Shown here: positions 7,919 through 14,729 of the stretch, piece by piece
Numbering within the stretch: position 1 is the first letter of the stretch
Layout: each line of letters opens with the position of its first letter
Source: JBFJVD01 sp041624375
GTDB taxonomy: Bacteria > Chloroflexota > Anaerolineae > Anaerolineales > E44-bin32
Direction: 5' to 3'
DNA: 18,755 nucleotides
Assembly: GCA_041624375.1 (NCBI GenBank)
Contig: JBFJVD010000026.1
Coordinates: 1-18,755 of the forward strand
Position numbers and translations under genes: made by a program
Notes under the pieces: model-generated
What the model was told of the DNA's origin: nothing
Database searches by the model: none
What the model saw: only the letters and a program-made list of their open reading frames with translations

Positions 7919-8284
7919 TCAGGCGGCCCTGGCTGAAGGCTCGCGCTCGTAATCGGGGATCGGGATGACCGGAAGGCGTTCCAGCTTCTCGAACTCGACC
8001 AGGGCCTTCTCGTAGCGATCCAACAGCTCGCGATCCGCCCCCTTGTAGCGGCGGAGCGTCTGCTGTGTGCACATCCCACAGCCCCGCATCGCCCGGTAGG
8101 AGTCCGTCTCACAGGCGAGGCAGCCGTTCAATCGAACCATCATCAGGGAGAAAGCCAGACTCTCCCGATGGTCCTCGGGAAGATCGGCGACTCGCTCAAT
8201 CAGCTTGCGCCAGGAGTCGCCCCGAGCGCTTTTCAATGTTGGAATGACATAAGGGGGAAAGAGGAGTTCATTGTCAGCATACAT
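7919..8284 (-). CDS. Small four-cysteine protein, unknown function
   Basis: I do not recognise the family. 121 residues, soluble, no signal peptide or membrane segment. The centre carries CLACETDSYRAMRGCGMC, i.e. Cys55-x2-Cys58 and Cys69-x2-Cys72, a spacing that could bind zinc or a Fe-S cluster or form a dithiol; the remainder is helical and charged, with a basic patch QQTLRRYKG right after the last Cys. The ATG at 8284 is chosen; the frame can be extended by four codons to a TTG at 8296, but the nearest AAGG then lies directly next to it. Monocistronic, with its own terminator. It is a credible gene by its codon pattern and by the sharp flanking hairpin and inverted repeats. AhpD-like CxxC proteins were considered, but the usual ExxxCxxCxxxH arrangement is absent. 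Confidence 0.7.
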   Translation of the reverse strand: MYADNELLFPPYVIPTLKSARGDSWRKLIERVADLPEDHRESLAFSLMMVRLNGCLACETDSYRAMRGCGMCTQQTLRRYKGADRELLDRYEKALVEFEKLERLPVIPIPDYEREPSARAA

Positions 8285-8314
8285 CACAGCACCCAACCTT
8301 AAACATTAAGAAAC

Positions 8315-8375
8315 CAATGGACGTGGGACCATTGTAGAGGCGCCCGGAGTCCCGAAGACACGGTACTTTGGTACC
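8315..8375. promoter_or_regulatory. Two inverted repeats upstream of the four-cysteine protein gene
   Basis: The first is CAATGG-N8-CCATTG (8315-8334). Its outer arm overlaps a TACAAT -10-like box on the minus strand (8331-8336). The second is GGTAC-TTTG-GTACC (8362-8375). No good -35 is paired with TACAAT. Both lie within 95 bases upstream of the start codon, so they may be operator sites. The rest of 8285-8465 holds nothing else I can name. Confidence 0.35.
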
Positions 8376-8465
8376 ATTTTGCAAAGAACCATGCTTGACT
8401 CGGTTCTGCGGCAAGATATGAAGCTTGCAGACCGCCCTCCTCATAGCCCAGCCGCGCCAGCCGTC

Positions 8466-9545
8466 CTACCAGATCGAAAAAGGTAGCAAGATTTGTGCCA
8501 GCCCGGCTGCCGAACAGCTGGTGGATGCTTCCGCTGGCGCCGCAATCACCCGCTCCTCATGGAAGAACCCTGCCGGAACCTGAAGCAGGTGTGCGCAGAT
8601 CTCATGCGGCAGTTCGATCCGCCGCAAATTGAATCCATAGTGAGCCTGCATGAAATCGAGGATCGCCTGCGCCAGACGATCGGCATGGCGCCGGCGAAGC
8701 TCGGGCTGCACGAAATCGTAGGGGACCTCCACCTGCGTGGCGTCGACGGTGCCGCCGCGGCGCGAGCCGTGACGGTCGATGCTGTAGCCGCCGGCGAAGT
8801 AGTCGGGATGCAGGGCATGCGGGCGAGCCGGACTTGGCAGGGCGAAGTAGCCGCGGCTTTCAAGCAAGCCGCCCAGGCTGGTTTCGCCGCGGATCACTTC
8901 GGCCAACCGTGCCGGTTCGCCTGTTACCAGCGCACGCACGGTGGATCGCGCGACGAGCCACGGACGGTCTAGCAGCTCATCGTCAAGCGACAGCTCTTCC
9001 GGAGAGAGTCCGTAGCCCAGCTCGAACCAGCGGTCCGGCCGGCCGTGCGTGTGGAGGTCGAAATAGTGCCCGCGTCCAGCGGATGCCTCGATGGCGGCGG
9101 TCGCCCGCTCGAGGAAGCCATGGTACTCGTGCCACGCGCGGACGGCCGCCGGGGCTCCCTGCGCCCCGGCAGTCAAATCGCGGTTCGGGTCGAGCTTCGC
9201 CCGGTGAAGCTCGTTGACGACCACATGGGGATAGCGGCCGGTCTGCTCGAAGAGTGCGGCCGCCAGATCCCAGACAAAGGCCTGGCTGAGGTGGTCGTTC
9301 AGGGTGACTGCGTTGCGTCGATCGGGAATGCCGGCAGGCTGCAGCGAGCCGCCGTGCGGGGCGCTGAGGATGATGGGGAGATTCCCGGCCTGATATTCGA
9401 TATAGCCTTGCGTGCCGGCGTAGCGCGCCCCCGGCACATAGCCGCCGCTCTCCGCCGCGTGCGCCCCCGGCGGCAGCACGCACGCCAACGCCGCCAGCAA
9501 CGCAGCCCGCGCTGCCGCAGTCCGGATGGTCTGCCAACGTTTCAA
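8466..9545 (-). CDS. Exported N-formylglutamate amidohydrolase-like metalloprotein
   Basis: Family members hydrolyse N-formyl-L-glutamate or related N-acyl amino acids using a zinc ion; the substrate here is unknown. 359 residues. Conserved points: SAPHGG (His64), ELHRAKLDPNRD (Glu112, His114, Arg115, Asn121, Arg122) and YFDLHTHGR (Asp163, His165, His167). An N-terminal signal peptide is clear if translation starts at the TTG at 9545: MKRW, a hydrophobic stretch AALLAALACVLPP, and AHA before the likely cleavage after residue 30. GGGGAG lies 11 bases before this TTG, and the only earlier in-frame start (TTG 9596) falls inside the thrS terminator and has no ribosome binding site. Export argues against a classical HutG role in histidine breakdown. 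The C-terminus ends in a hydrophobic tail (AGLAQILLPFSIW). Confidence 0.8.
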   Translation of the reverse strand: MKRWQTIRTAAARAALLAALACVLPPGAHAAESGGYVPGARYAGTQGYIEYQAGNLPIILSAPHGGSLQPAGIPDRRNAVTLNDHLSQAFVWDLAAALFEQTGRYPHVVVNELHRAKLDPNRDLTAGAQGAPAAVRAWHEYHGFLERATAAIEASAGRGHYFDLHTHGRPDRWFELGYGLSPEELSLDDELLDRPWLVARSTVRALVTGEPARLAEVIRGETSLGGLLESRGYFALPSPARPHALHPDYFAGGYSIDRHGSRRGGTVDATQVEVPYDFVQPELRRRHADRLAQAILDFMQAHYGFNLRRIELPHEICAHLLQVPAGFFHEERVIAAPAEASTSCSAAGLAQILLPFSIW

Positions 9546-9572
9546 ATCAGCTGCTACTCCCCGCTGGTGCGG

Positions 9573-9601
9573 AGTGTAGACCGGACAGGTGCACAAATCA
9601 A
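9573..9601 (-). promoter_or_regulatory. Predicted promoter of the amidohydrolase-like gene
   Basis: On the minus strand: TTGATT (9596-9601), 17-base spacer, TACACT (9573-9578). Transcription would start near 9566, giving a short leader with GGGGAG before the TTG start. The -35 box overlaps the tail of the thrS terminator, so the two units are packed together. Confidence 0.45.
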
Positions 9602-9630
9602 GCCAGCGCGACCCTAGGGCCGCGCTGGCT
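9601..9630 (-). terminator. Intrinsic terminator of thrS
   Basis: Perfect 10-base stem AGCCAGCGCG / CGCGCTGGCT with a 10-base loop that can pair further (CC/GG), starting 33 bases after the thrS stop. The minus-strand sequence after it is TGATTTGTG, a short U-rich tract. Confidence 0.75.
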
Positions 9631-9662
9631 CTCCTGGACGTCCCGGTTTGTGCCGCAGTAGA

Positions 9663-11465
9663 TCAGACCCCTGCTTCGCTGTCCGCCTTCGCCCGGCTGA
9701 TGACGTCGTCCAGCCCCACCGGGCCAAGATCCTCCTCATTGCGCAGCCGGAGCGAGACCGTGCCGTCTTCAGCTTCGCGATCGCCGACGATCAGCATGTA
9801 GGGGATCTTCTGCGTCTGGGCATCGCGGATCTTGGCGTTCATGCGCTCCCCACGGTCGTCGACCGCCACCCGCAACCCCGCTTCCTCCAGCTGCGCTGCC
9901 GCCTGCTGTGCATACTCCACATGCCGGTCGGCAATGGGGATCAGGACCGCCTGCACGGGCGCCAGCCATACCGGGAAGGCACCAGCAAACTGTTCGATCA
10001 CAACGGCGAGGAAGCGCTCGGTTGAGCCGGTGACTGCCCGGTGGATCACCACCGGCGTATGCTCACTGCCGTCTTCGCCGATGTAGCCGAGCCCGAGGCG
10101 CGCCGGCTGGATGAAATCAACCTGGATGGTCGAGAGCTGCCATTCCCGCCCAAGCACATCGCGCGCCATGAAATCCGCCTTGGGGCCGTAAAACGCCGCT
10201 TCGCCGGTCTCTTCGTCGTAGTCAAGACCCGTGGCGTCCAGTGCGGCGCGCAACGCCGCCTCCGCCTGGGACCACTTTTCATCGTCTTTGACGTACTTGC
10301 CGCCCTCCCCGCGCAGGGAGAGGCGGACCCGGTAGTCCGTGAAGCGGTAGCGATCCAGGATTTCCTGGATGAGATGGAGCGCTCTGGCGAACTCCTGTTC
10401 GATCTGCTCCGGCGTGCAGAAGACATGACAATCGTCCTGCGTGACGGCCCGCACCCGCGTCAGGCCCGTAAGCTCGCCGGTCTTTTCGTAACGGTACAGC
10501 GTGGCGAACTCAGCGAAGCGGAGCGGCAGCTCGCGGTAGGAATGCAGCCCCATTTCACGGTACAGCGTCATATGGCTGGGGCAGTTCATCGGTTTCAGCC
10601 GGTAGGTGACGTTCTCGTCGACCATCGGCGGGAACATCGACTCGCGGTAGTTGTCGTAGTGGCCTGAGCGCCGGTACAGGTCTTCCTTCACGATGTGCCC
10701 CGTCCAGACATGCTGATAGCCGTAGCGAGTCTGAACCTCGCGGACGTAGGATTCCATCAAGTGGCGCAGGATCTCACCTTTGGGGGTGAAGAGCGGGATC
10801 CCGGGTCCGACATCTTCCGAGAAATAGAACAGCCCGAGCTCTCTGCCCAGCTTCCGATGGTCGCGTTTACGGGCTTCTTCCAGCCGGTCGAGGTGCTCTT
10901 CGAGCTGCTGGGCCGACTCCCAGGCCGTACCGTAGATACGCTGGAGCATGGGTTGATGCTCGTCGCCGCGCCAATAGGCGCCGGCCAGGCTCATCAGCTT
11001 GACGGCGTCCGGGTTGATCTTCCCTGTGCTCTCGACATGCGGGCCGCGACACAGGTCGGTGAACTGATCCTGCGTAAAGGTCGAAATCTCGGGCTTTTCG
11101 GCCACCGGCTGGCCGTACTCGTCGACCTCGCCCTGTTCGAGGCCGTCGATCAGCTGCAGCTTGTAGGGCTGATCGGCGAACTCCGACCGAGCCTCATGGG
11201 CCGAGAGCACCTGACGCTGAAACGGATGGTCCTCGGCGATGATCTCGCGCATCCGGCGTTCGATTTGCTCCAGATCATCCGGCGTTAAGGTGCGCGGCAG
11301 GTCGAAGTCGTAGTAGAACCCCTCCTCGATCGGCGGACCGATGCCCAGCTTGGCTTCGCCGGGGAACATCTCCATGACGGCCTGCGCCATCACGTGGGCC
11401 GCCGAGTGCCGGAGGCGGTAGAGGTCGGAGTCTTCATAACGCTCTTGAGATTTTCGCTCAGCCAT
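9663..11465 (-). CDS. thrS: Threonyl-tRNA synthetase lacking the TGS domain
   Basis: Charges tRNA-Thr with threonine via threonyl-adenylate. 600 residues. The editing domain is present: HSAAH (His20, His24) and CRGPHV (Cys139, His143), the residues that clear Ser-tRNA-Thr. The class II catalytic core has the three zinc ligands Cys295 (MNCPSHM), His347 (DDCHVF) and His475 (VVIHRAVTGSTERF, motif 3), with motif 2 around RYEKTGELTGL. The anticodon-binding domain follows (VQAVLIPIADRHVEY onward). The protein starts directly at the editing domain; the N-terminal TGS domain of about 60 residues seen in longer homologs such as E. coli is absent. The ATG at 11465 has AAGGAGG six bases upstream. Expression is controlled by the T-box leader in front. 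Confidence 0.96.
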   Translation of the reverse strand: MAERKSQERYEDSDLYRLRHSAAHVMAQAVMEMFPGEAKLGIGPPIEEGFYYDFDLPRTLTPDDLEQIERRMREIIAEDHPFQRQVLSAHEARSEFADQPYKLQLIDGLEQGEVDEYGQPVAEKPEISTFTQDQFTDLCRGPHVESTGKINPDAVKLMSLAGAYWRGDEHQPMLQRIYGTAWESAQQLEEHLDRLEEARKRDHRKLGRELGLFYFSEDVGPGIPLFTPKGEILRHLMESYVREVQTRYGYQHVWTGHIVKEDLYRRSGHYDNYRESMFPPMVDENVTYRLKPMNCPSHMTLYREMGLHSYRELPLRFAEFATLYRYEKTGELTGLTRVRAVTQDDCHVFCTPEQIEQEFARALHLIQEILDRYRFTDYRVRLSLRGEGGKYVKDDEKWSQAEAALRAALDATGLDYDEETGEAAFYGPKADFMARDVLGREWQLSTIQVDFIQPARLGLGYIGEDGSEHTPVVIHRAVTGSTERFLAVVIEQFAGAFPVWLAPVQAVLIPIADRHVEYAQQAAAQLEEAGLRVAVDDRGERMNAKIRDAQTQKIPYMLIVGDREAEDGTVSLRLRNEEDLGPVGLDDVISRAKADSEAGV

Positions 11466-11497
11466 GTCTTCCTCCTTGCCGGCTGCCGTTCACCGAA

Positions 11498-11531
11498 ACA
11501 GAAAAGCTCCCACCCTTCCGGGACGGGAGCT
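11498..11531 (-). terminator. Regulatory terminator of the thrS T-box
   Basis: An 11-base-pair stem, AGCTCCC...GGGAGCT on the outside (11505-11531), with two G-U pairs and a 5-base loop, followed by TTTTCTG on the minus strand. It lies just downstream of the T-box sequence, so tRNA binding would favour the antiterminator instead. Confidence 0.85.
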
Positions 11532-11781
11532 AGGCTCACGCGGTTCCACCCAGATTCGGCCGCCGTCGCAGAACAAACGGCCCTCGTCTGCAGCTGGTAA
11601 CGGGGCTGATCCGTTCCCCATACTTGGCCGCCGCAGGGTGGGCAGCCGTTCCGGTTTCCGCTCGCGGGGGGTATTCGCCGGCTGGCCTCCGGGGCGAACT
11701 CTCAGTCTCTGGTTCGCCTTCCCTGTCGGCGCCGGGTCCGGCTACTCGTCCCGGTCCAAGCGTTCCTGTTGCTTCGGTTAG
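11501..11781 (-). ncRNA. T-box riboswitch leader of thrS
   Basis: Senses uncharged tRNA-Thr and allows read-through into thrS when threonine charging is low. The diagnostic T-box sequence TGGGTGGAACCGCG is present (11538-11552, minus strand), followed at once by an intrinsic terminator, giving the standard mutually exclusive antiterminator. Upstream is about 230 bases of highly structured leader, including GACGAGTAG near its 5' part (stem I), a hairpin GGCGAAC / GTTCGCC, and a GAATACCCCC stretch (about 11667-11676). That stretch contains an ACC threonine codon that could be the specifier; a second ACC lies in GGAAACCGG. I cannot decide between them without folding. The leader begins about seven bases after a strong promoter. 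Confidence 0.9.
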
Positions 11782-11787
11782 GCCTTC

Positions 11788-11815
11788 ATTATATCCGGCA
11801 GTGGCGCCTCGTCAA
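11788..11815 (-). promoter_or_regulatory. thrS promoter (sigma70-like)
   Basis: Minus strand TTGACG (11810-11815), 16-base spacer, TATAAT (11788-11793): a perfect -10 and 5/6 of the -35. The predicted start near 11781 matches the 5' end expected for the T-box leader. The best promoter in the window. Confidence 0.75.
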
Positions 11816-11933
11816 CCACGAGCGGGCTCTTCGGGAGATCCTGAGCTGGCAGAATCAGCCCAACCGTCTCAGATCACCGTCCTGCCCAGCGGAAACGGCG
11901 GCCGGAGTGCAGGCATTGACAGTTCGTCGTCCC

Positions 11934-11962
11934 CGGACACAGCGATCGAATTGTGTCATAAT
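11934..11962 (+). promoter_or_regulatory. Possible promoter of the cyclase-like pair
   Basis: Plus strand CGGACA (11934-11939), 17-base spacer, CATAAT (11957-11962). It would give a leader of about 295 bases before the first gene. Matches are moderate, so this is tentative. Confidence 0.35.
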
Positions 11963-12263
11963 AGGGTCGTGAGGAGCGCCCGCCGAACCGGGCCTTAATC
12001 CGTTCCATCCCAACTCTTGATCGGCGGCTGAGCCCAACACCTGCAATCCAGCGAGCTCCCACCAACTCGTGGTGCTGCGCGGCGCCTGCGCTGCGCGGGG
12101 TCCTTGTGCCAGGCGATCCGACGCGGTTGTGTGCGAGCCGATAACAGCCAAGGTTGAAAAGCAAATACCAAGACGGTCGGCTGCCGGTGGCAGCGCCGTA
12201 TTCGGGTTGAAGGATTGAGCGTACGGATGCCGAAAGACCCCCAGCATTGAGGAGCGAAGCCTG
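11963..12263 (+). other. About 300-base leader/intergenic region before the cyclase-like pair
   Basis: No gene found on either strand that looks coding. It includes a small hairpin CACCA-ACTCG-TGGTG (12060-12074) followed by a GCGC-rich stretch. GAGGAG (12249-12254) is the ribosome binding site of the next gene. No known riboswitch motif was recognised. The minus-strand frames here have low-complexity, Arg-rich translations. Confidence 0.4.
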
Positions 12264-13412
12264 ATGGGTTTGAACAAATTCGATGGGTACCTGGTGATCG
12301 GCGACATCTCAGGCTACACCTCCTACGTTGCACAGACCGAATTGGAGCACTCGCAGGCGGTGCTGAGCGAGCTGCTCGAGCTGATCGTCAACCGCCTGAA
12401 GCCGCTGCTGCGGCTTGTGAAGCTGGAAGGCGATGCGGTCTTTGCTCATGCGCCCGGTCAGCATGTCCCGCGCGGCGAAAGCCTGGCCGAGCTGATCGAA
12501 TCGACGTACGTCGCCTTTCGCGGCCGAGTCGATGGGATCGTGCGCCACACGACCTGCGAATGCAAGGCCTGCACGGCGATCCCAACGCTCGACCTCAAGT
12601 TCCTCGTACACTACGGCGACTATGTCATCCAACATGTCTCGGGGATCGATGAACTGGTCGGCACCGATGTCAACCTGGTGCACCGCCTGACGAAGAACCA
12701 TGTGAGCGAATCCACCGGCTGGCAGGCTTATGCCCTCTTCACCGGCCGTGCGCTTGAACAGCTGGGTATGCCCACCGACGGCCTGCACGAAGAAACCGAA
12801 TCGTACGAGCACCTGGGGGAGGTCAAGGTCTACTGCCTCGACCTGCGCCAGCGCTTCAAGGAATTGACCGAAGAGCAGCGCAGGTTCATTTCGGCGGATG
12901 AAGCCCATCGCAGCTACTCCTATGAGTTCCCCGTGCCGCCGCCCGTTCTTTGGGACTGGCTCACCGACCCCAAGAAGCGGAACCGATACTTCGAAGGCAC
13001 CGATTGGTCGGTTGTCGGCCGCTCCGGGGGCCGGACCAGGGTCGGGTCCCAGAACCACTGTGCCCATGGAAAGGACGCCGTTTCGGTTGAGACGATTCTC
13101 GATTGGCGGCCGCACGAATACTACACCGTCGAGTCAAAGACGCAGCAGAACAAGGATTCCTTCAACGACTCGGTTTCGACCTACGCCCTCGAACCCAATC
13201 AGGATGGGACTTCAACCCGGCTCCAGATCAATATCCAGCCTGCGCAGCCCGGCATCCGTTCGCGGCTCTGGTTCATGATGGCAGGCCGCTTCTTCGAGGC
13301 GACGTTCCGAAAGCTACAGGGGATGATGCTGGAAGAGATGGAACATAGGGATGAGTCCGTCCCCTCGGCACCCCTGCCAGCGCAGGTCATCGCGGCCAAC
13401 GAAGGCTCGTAG
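12264..13412 (+). CDS. Class III cyclase-like (DUF2652-type) domain fused to SRPBCC domain, paralog 1
   Basis: 382 residues, soluble. Residues about 8-200 form a nucleotidyl-cyclase-like fold: first metal aspartate in GDISGYT (Asp14), base-recognising lysine and second metal aspartate in KLEGDAVF (Lys53, Asp57), LKFLVHYG, and VGTDVNLVHRL with Asn137 and Arg141 in the Asn-x3-Arg transition-state arrangement; the second base-recognising position is Glu130 instead of Asp. An insertion carries Cys98-x-Cys100-x2-Cys103 (CECKAC). Residues about 215-360 resemble an SRPBCC (START/polyketide-cyclase-like) ligand-binding domain: FPVPPPVLWDWLTDP, then NHCAHG and DWRPHEYY. The ATG follows GAGGAG by nine bases. 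An 11-base gap to the paralog implies one operon. Product and ligand are unknown; an adenylate cyclase activity is possible, not shown. Confidence 0.82.
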   Translation: MGLNKFDGYLVIGDISGYTSYVAQTELEHSQAVLSELLELIVNRLKPLLRLVKLEGDAVFAHAPGQHVPRGESLAELIESTYVAFRGRVDGIVRHTTCECKACTAIPTLDLKFLVHYGDYVIQHVSGIDELVGTDVNLVHRLTKNHVSESTGWQAYALFTGRALEQLGMPTDGLHEETESYEHLGEVKVYCLDLRQRFKELTEEQRRFISADEAHRSYSYEFPVPPPVLWDWLTDPKKRNRYFEGTDWSVVGRSGGRTRVGSQNHCAHGKDAVSVETILDWRPHEYYTVESKTQQNKDSFNDSVSTYALEPNQDGTSTRLQINIQPAQPGIRSRLWFMMAGRFFEATFRKLQGMMLEEMEHRDESVPSAPLPAQVIAANEGS

Positions 13413-13423
13413 GAGCACCTGGC

Positions 13424-14533
13424 ATGAACAGTCACGTCGAACACGGCTACCTGGTTCTGGCGGACATCTCTGGATTCGACGCCTATCTGGCGCAGTCGGA
13501 GCTCGAGCATGCCTACGGCATCCTCCAGGAGCTTCTCGAGCTGATTGTCGACCACCTCACGCCGCCACTCAATCTTTCCAGCGTCGAAGGCGATGCGGTC
13601 TTCGCCTTCTCGGCCGCCGAACGGATTCCACGCGGCGAGACTCTGCTGGAGCTGACCGAATCCACCTACGCCGCCTTCCGGGATCGGCTGGCCAGCATTC
13701 ACCGCGACAACACCTGCCAGTGCCGGGCCTGTGATGCGGTGCCCAGCCTCGATCTCAAGTTCCTTGTCCACTTCGGCGAGTACAGCGTGGAGCCGGTCGC
13801 AAGCGGCAGCCTGGCGCTCGGCGGGCTGCACGCCAATCTGGTGCGAGAGCGGTTGCTGAAAGAGCAGGCCGCTGGACCGAACGGCGCGCGCGCCTACGCG
13901 CTCTTCACCGAGGAAAGCCTGAAGCAAATGGGCATCCGGCCGGAGGGCATGCACGAAGCGCAGGGCGAATACCCCCATGTGGGCCAGGTACGGTCATCGA
14001 CGCTCGACCTCAATGAGCGTTATCAGGGTCTGCATGAAGCGCAACGGACCTACCTGGAGGCTGAAGAGGCGGATGCCGTCCTGCGCCAGGAAGTGCAGGC
14101 GCCTCTTCCCGTGCTATGGGAGTGGCTCAACGATCCCCACAAACGGACACGCTGGATGCGCTTCCGTCGCTGGACGGCGGCCCTGCGGCCGGGTGGCCGG
14201 ACGGGCATCGGCGCCCAGAATCACTGTGCACATGGGCTCGGCACAATCGTCGAAACGATCCGTGATTGGCGCCCCTACGAGTACTTCTCCGTGAGGATGG
14301 AGCAGCCGTCGTTGGGGATGTACCTTGAAGTCACCTACGACCTCAGCGAGGGCTCGTCCCCCGAGCATTCGCAACTGGAGGTCCGGATGCGGGTGATCGA
14401 ACCCACGCCGGGTCTTGTTCAGGGACTCCTTCGCTCTTCGATCCCGCCGATCTTCGGCCGTGATCTCAAACGAATGGCGCGTCTGATCGCCGAAGATGAA
14501 TCGCTCGAGACGCTGCCGCACCCTTCAGCCTGA
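13424..14533 (+). CDS. Class III cyclase-like (DUF2652-type) domain fused to SRPBCC domain, paralog 2
   Basis: 369 residues, same layout as the gene before it and clearly a tandem duplicate (GYLVLADISGFDAYLAQSEL, LELIVDHL, VEGDAVFAF, TCQCRAC, LDLKFLVHFG). Both metal aspartates (Asp14, Asp57) remain, but the lysine position is Ser53, the second base-recognising position (Glu130 in paralog 1) is Leu130, and the motif reads HANLVRERL, so the Asn-x3-Arg spacing is broken. The CxCxxC insertion (Cys98, 100, 103) is kept. The C-terminal SRPBCC part repeats NHCAHG and DWRPYEYF. The ATG has TAGGAG eight bases upstream. Alone it is unlikely to be a competent cyclase; it could pair with paralog 1, as C1 and C2 halves of mammalian adenylate cyclases do, or be a non-catalytic partner. 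Confidence 0.82.
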   Translation: MNSHVEHGYLVLADISGFDAYLAQSELEHAYGILQELLELIVDHLTPPLNLSSVEGDAVFAFSAAERIPRGETLLELTESTYAAFRDRLASIHRDNTCQCRACDAVPSLDLKFLVHFGEYSVEPVASGSLALGGLHANLVRERLLKEQAAGPNGARAYALFTEESLKQMGIRPEGMHEAQGEYPHVGQVRSSTLDLNERYQGLHEAQRTYLEAEEADAVLRQEVQAPLPVLWEWLNDPHKRTRWMRFRRWTAALRPGGRTGIGAQNHCAHGLGTIVETIRDWRPYEYFSVRMEQPSLGMYLEVTYDLSEGSSPEHSQLEVRMRVIEPTPGLVQGLLRSSIPPIFGRDLKRMARLIAEDESLETLPHPSA

Positions 14534-14692
14534 ATGGGACTGCGCGGCCGGTCCATTGGATGCTCGATGCGCCGGCCGCCACAGCATTCGATATCGAAGG
14601 AAAGGGCCGCTCCGCCGTTGGTGAGAGCGGCTATTCGGATCCTGATTTCGGGAACATGTCTGGCGGCATTGCGACTCGCCATGTGAACCAGG
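14534..14692 (+). repeat. Hairpin-rich intergenic segment with 12-base palindrome
   Basis: Just after the stop is GCGGCCGG (14544-14551) with CCGGCCGC (14572-14579), a 20-base-loop hairpin. Next is the perfect palindrome TTCGATATCGAA (14587-14598). Then comes a third hairpin, GCCGCTC (14606-14612) with GAGCGGC (14625-14631). The palindrome could be a regulator site for the downstream gene. No promoter is convincing. Confidence 0.45.
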
Positions 14693-14725
14693 GGAGCAGG
14701 GTGGCCCTGCCTGCTCCTTCTTCTT
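14693..14725 (+). terminator. Intrinsic terminator after the cyclase-like pair
   Basis: Stem GGAGCAGG / CCTGCTCC (14693-14700, 14710-14717) with a 9-base loop, followed by TTCTTCTT. It ends the two-gene operon and finishes only four bases before the ATG (14730) of the next gene. Confidence 0.75.
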
Positions 14726-14729
14726 GAGC

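Noticed and set aside
11855..12307. Minus-strand 150-codon frame in the region before the cyclase-like pair
   Set aside because: Arg/Ser/Pro-rich, no ribosome binding site, overlaps the start of a well-supported gene.
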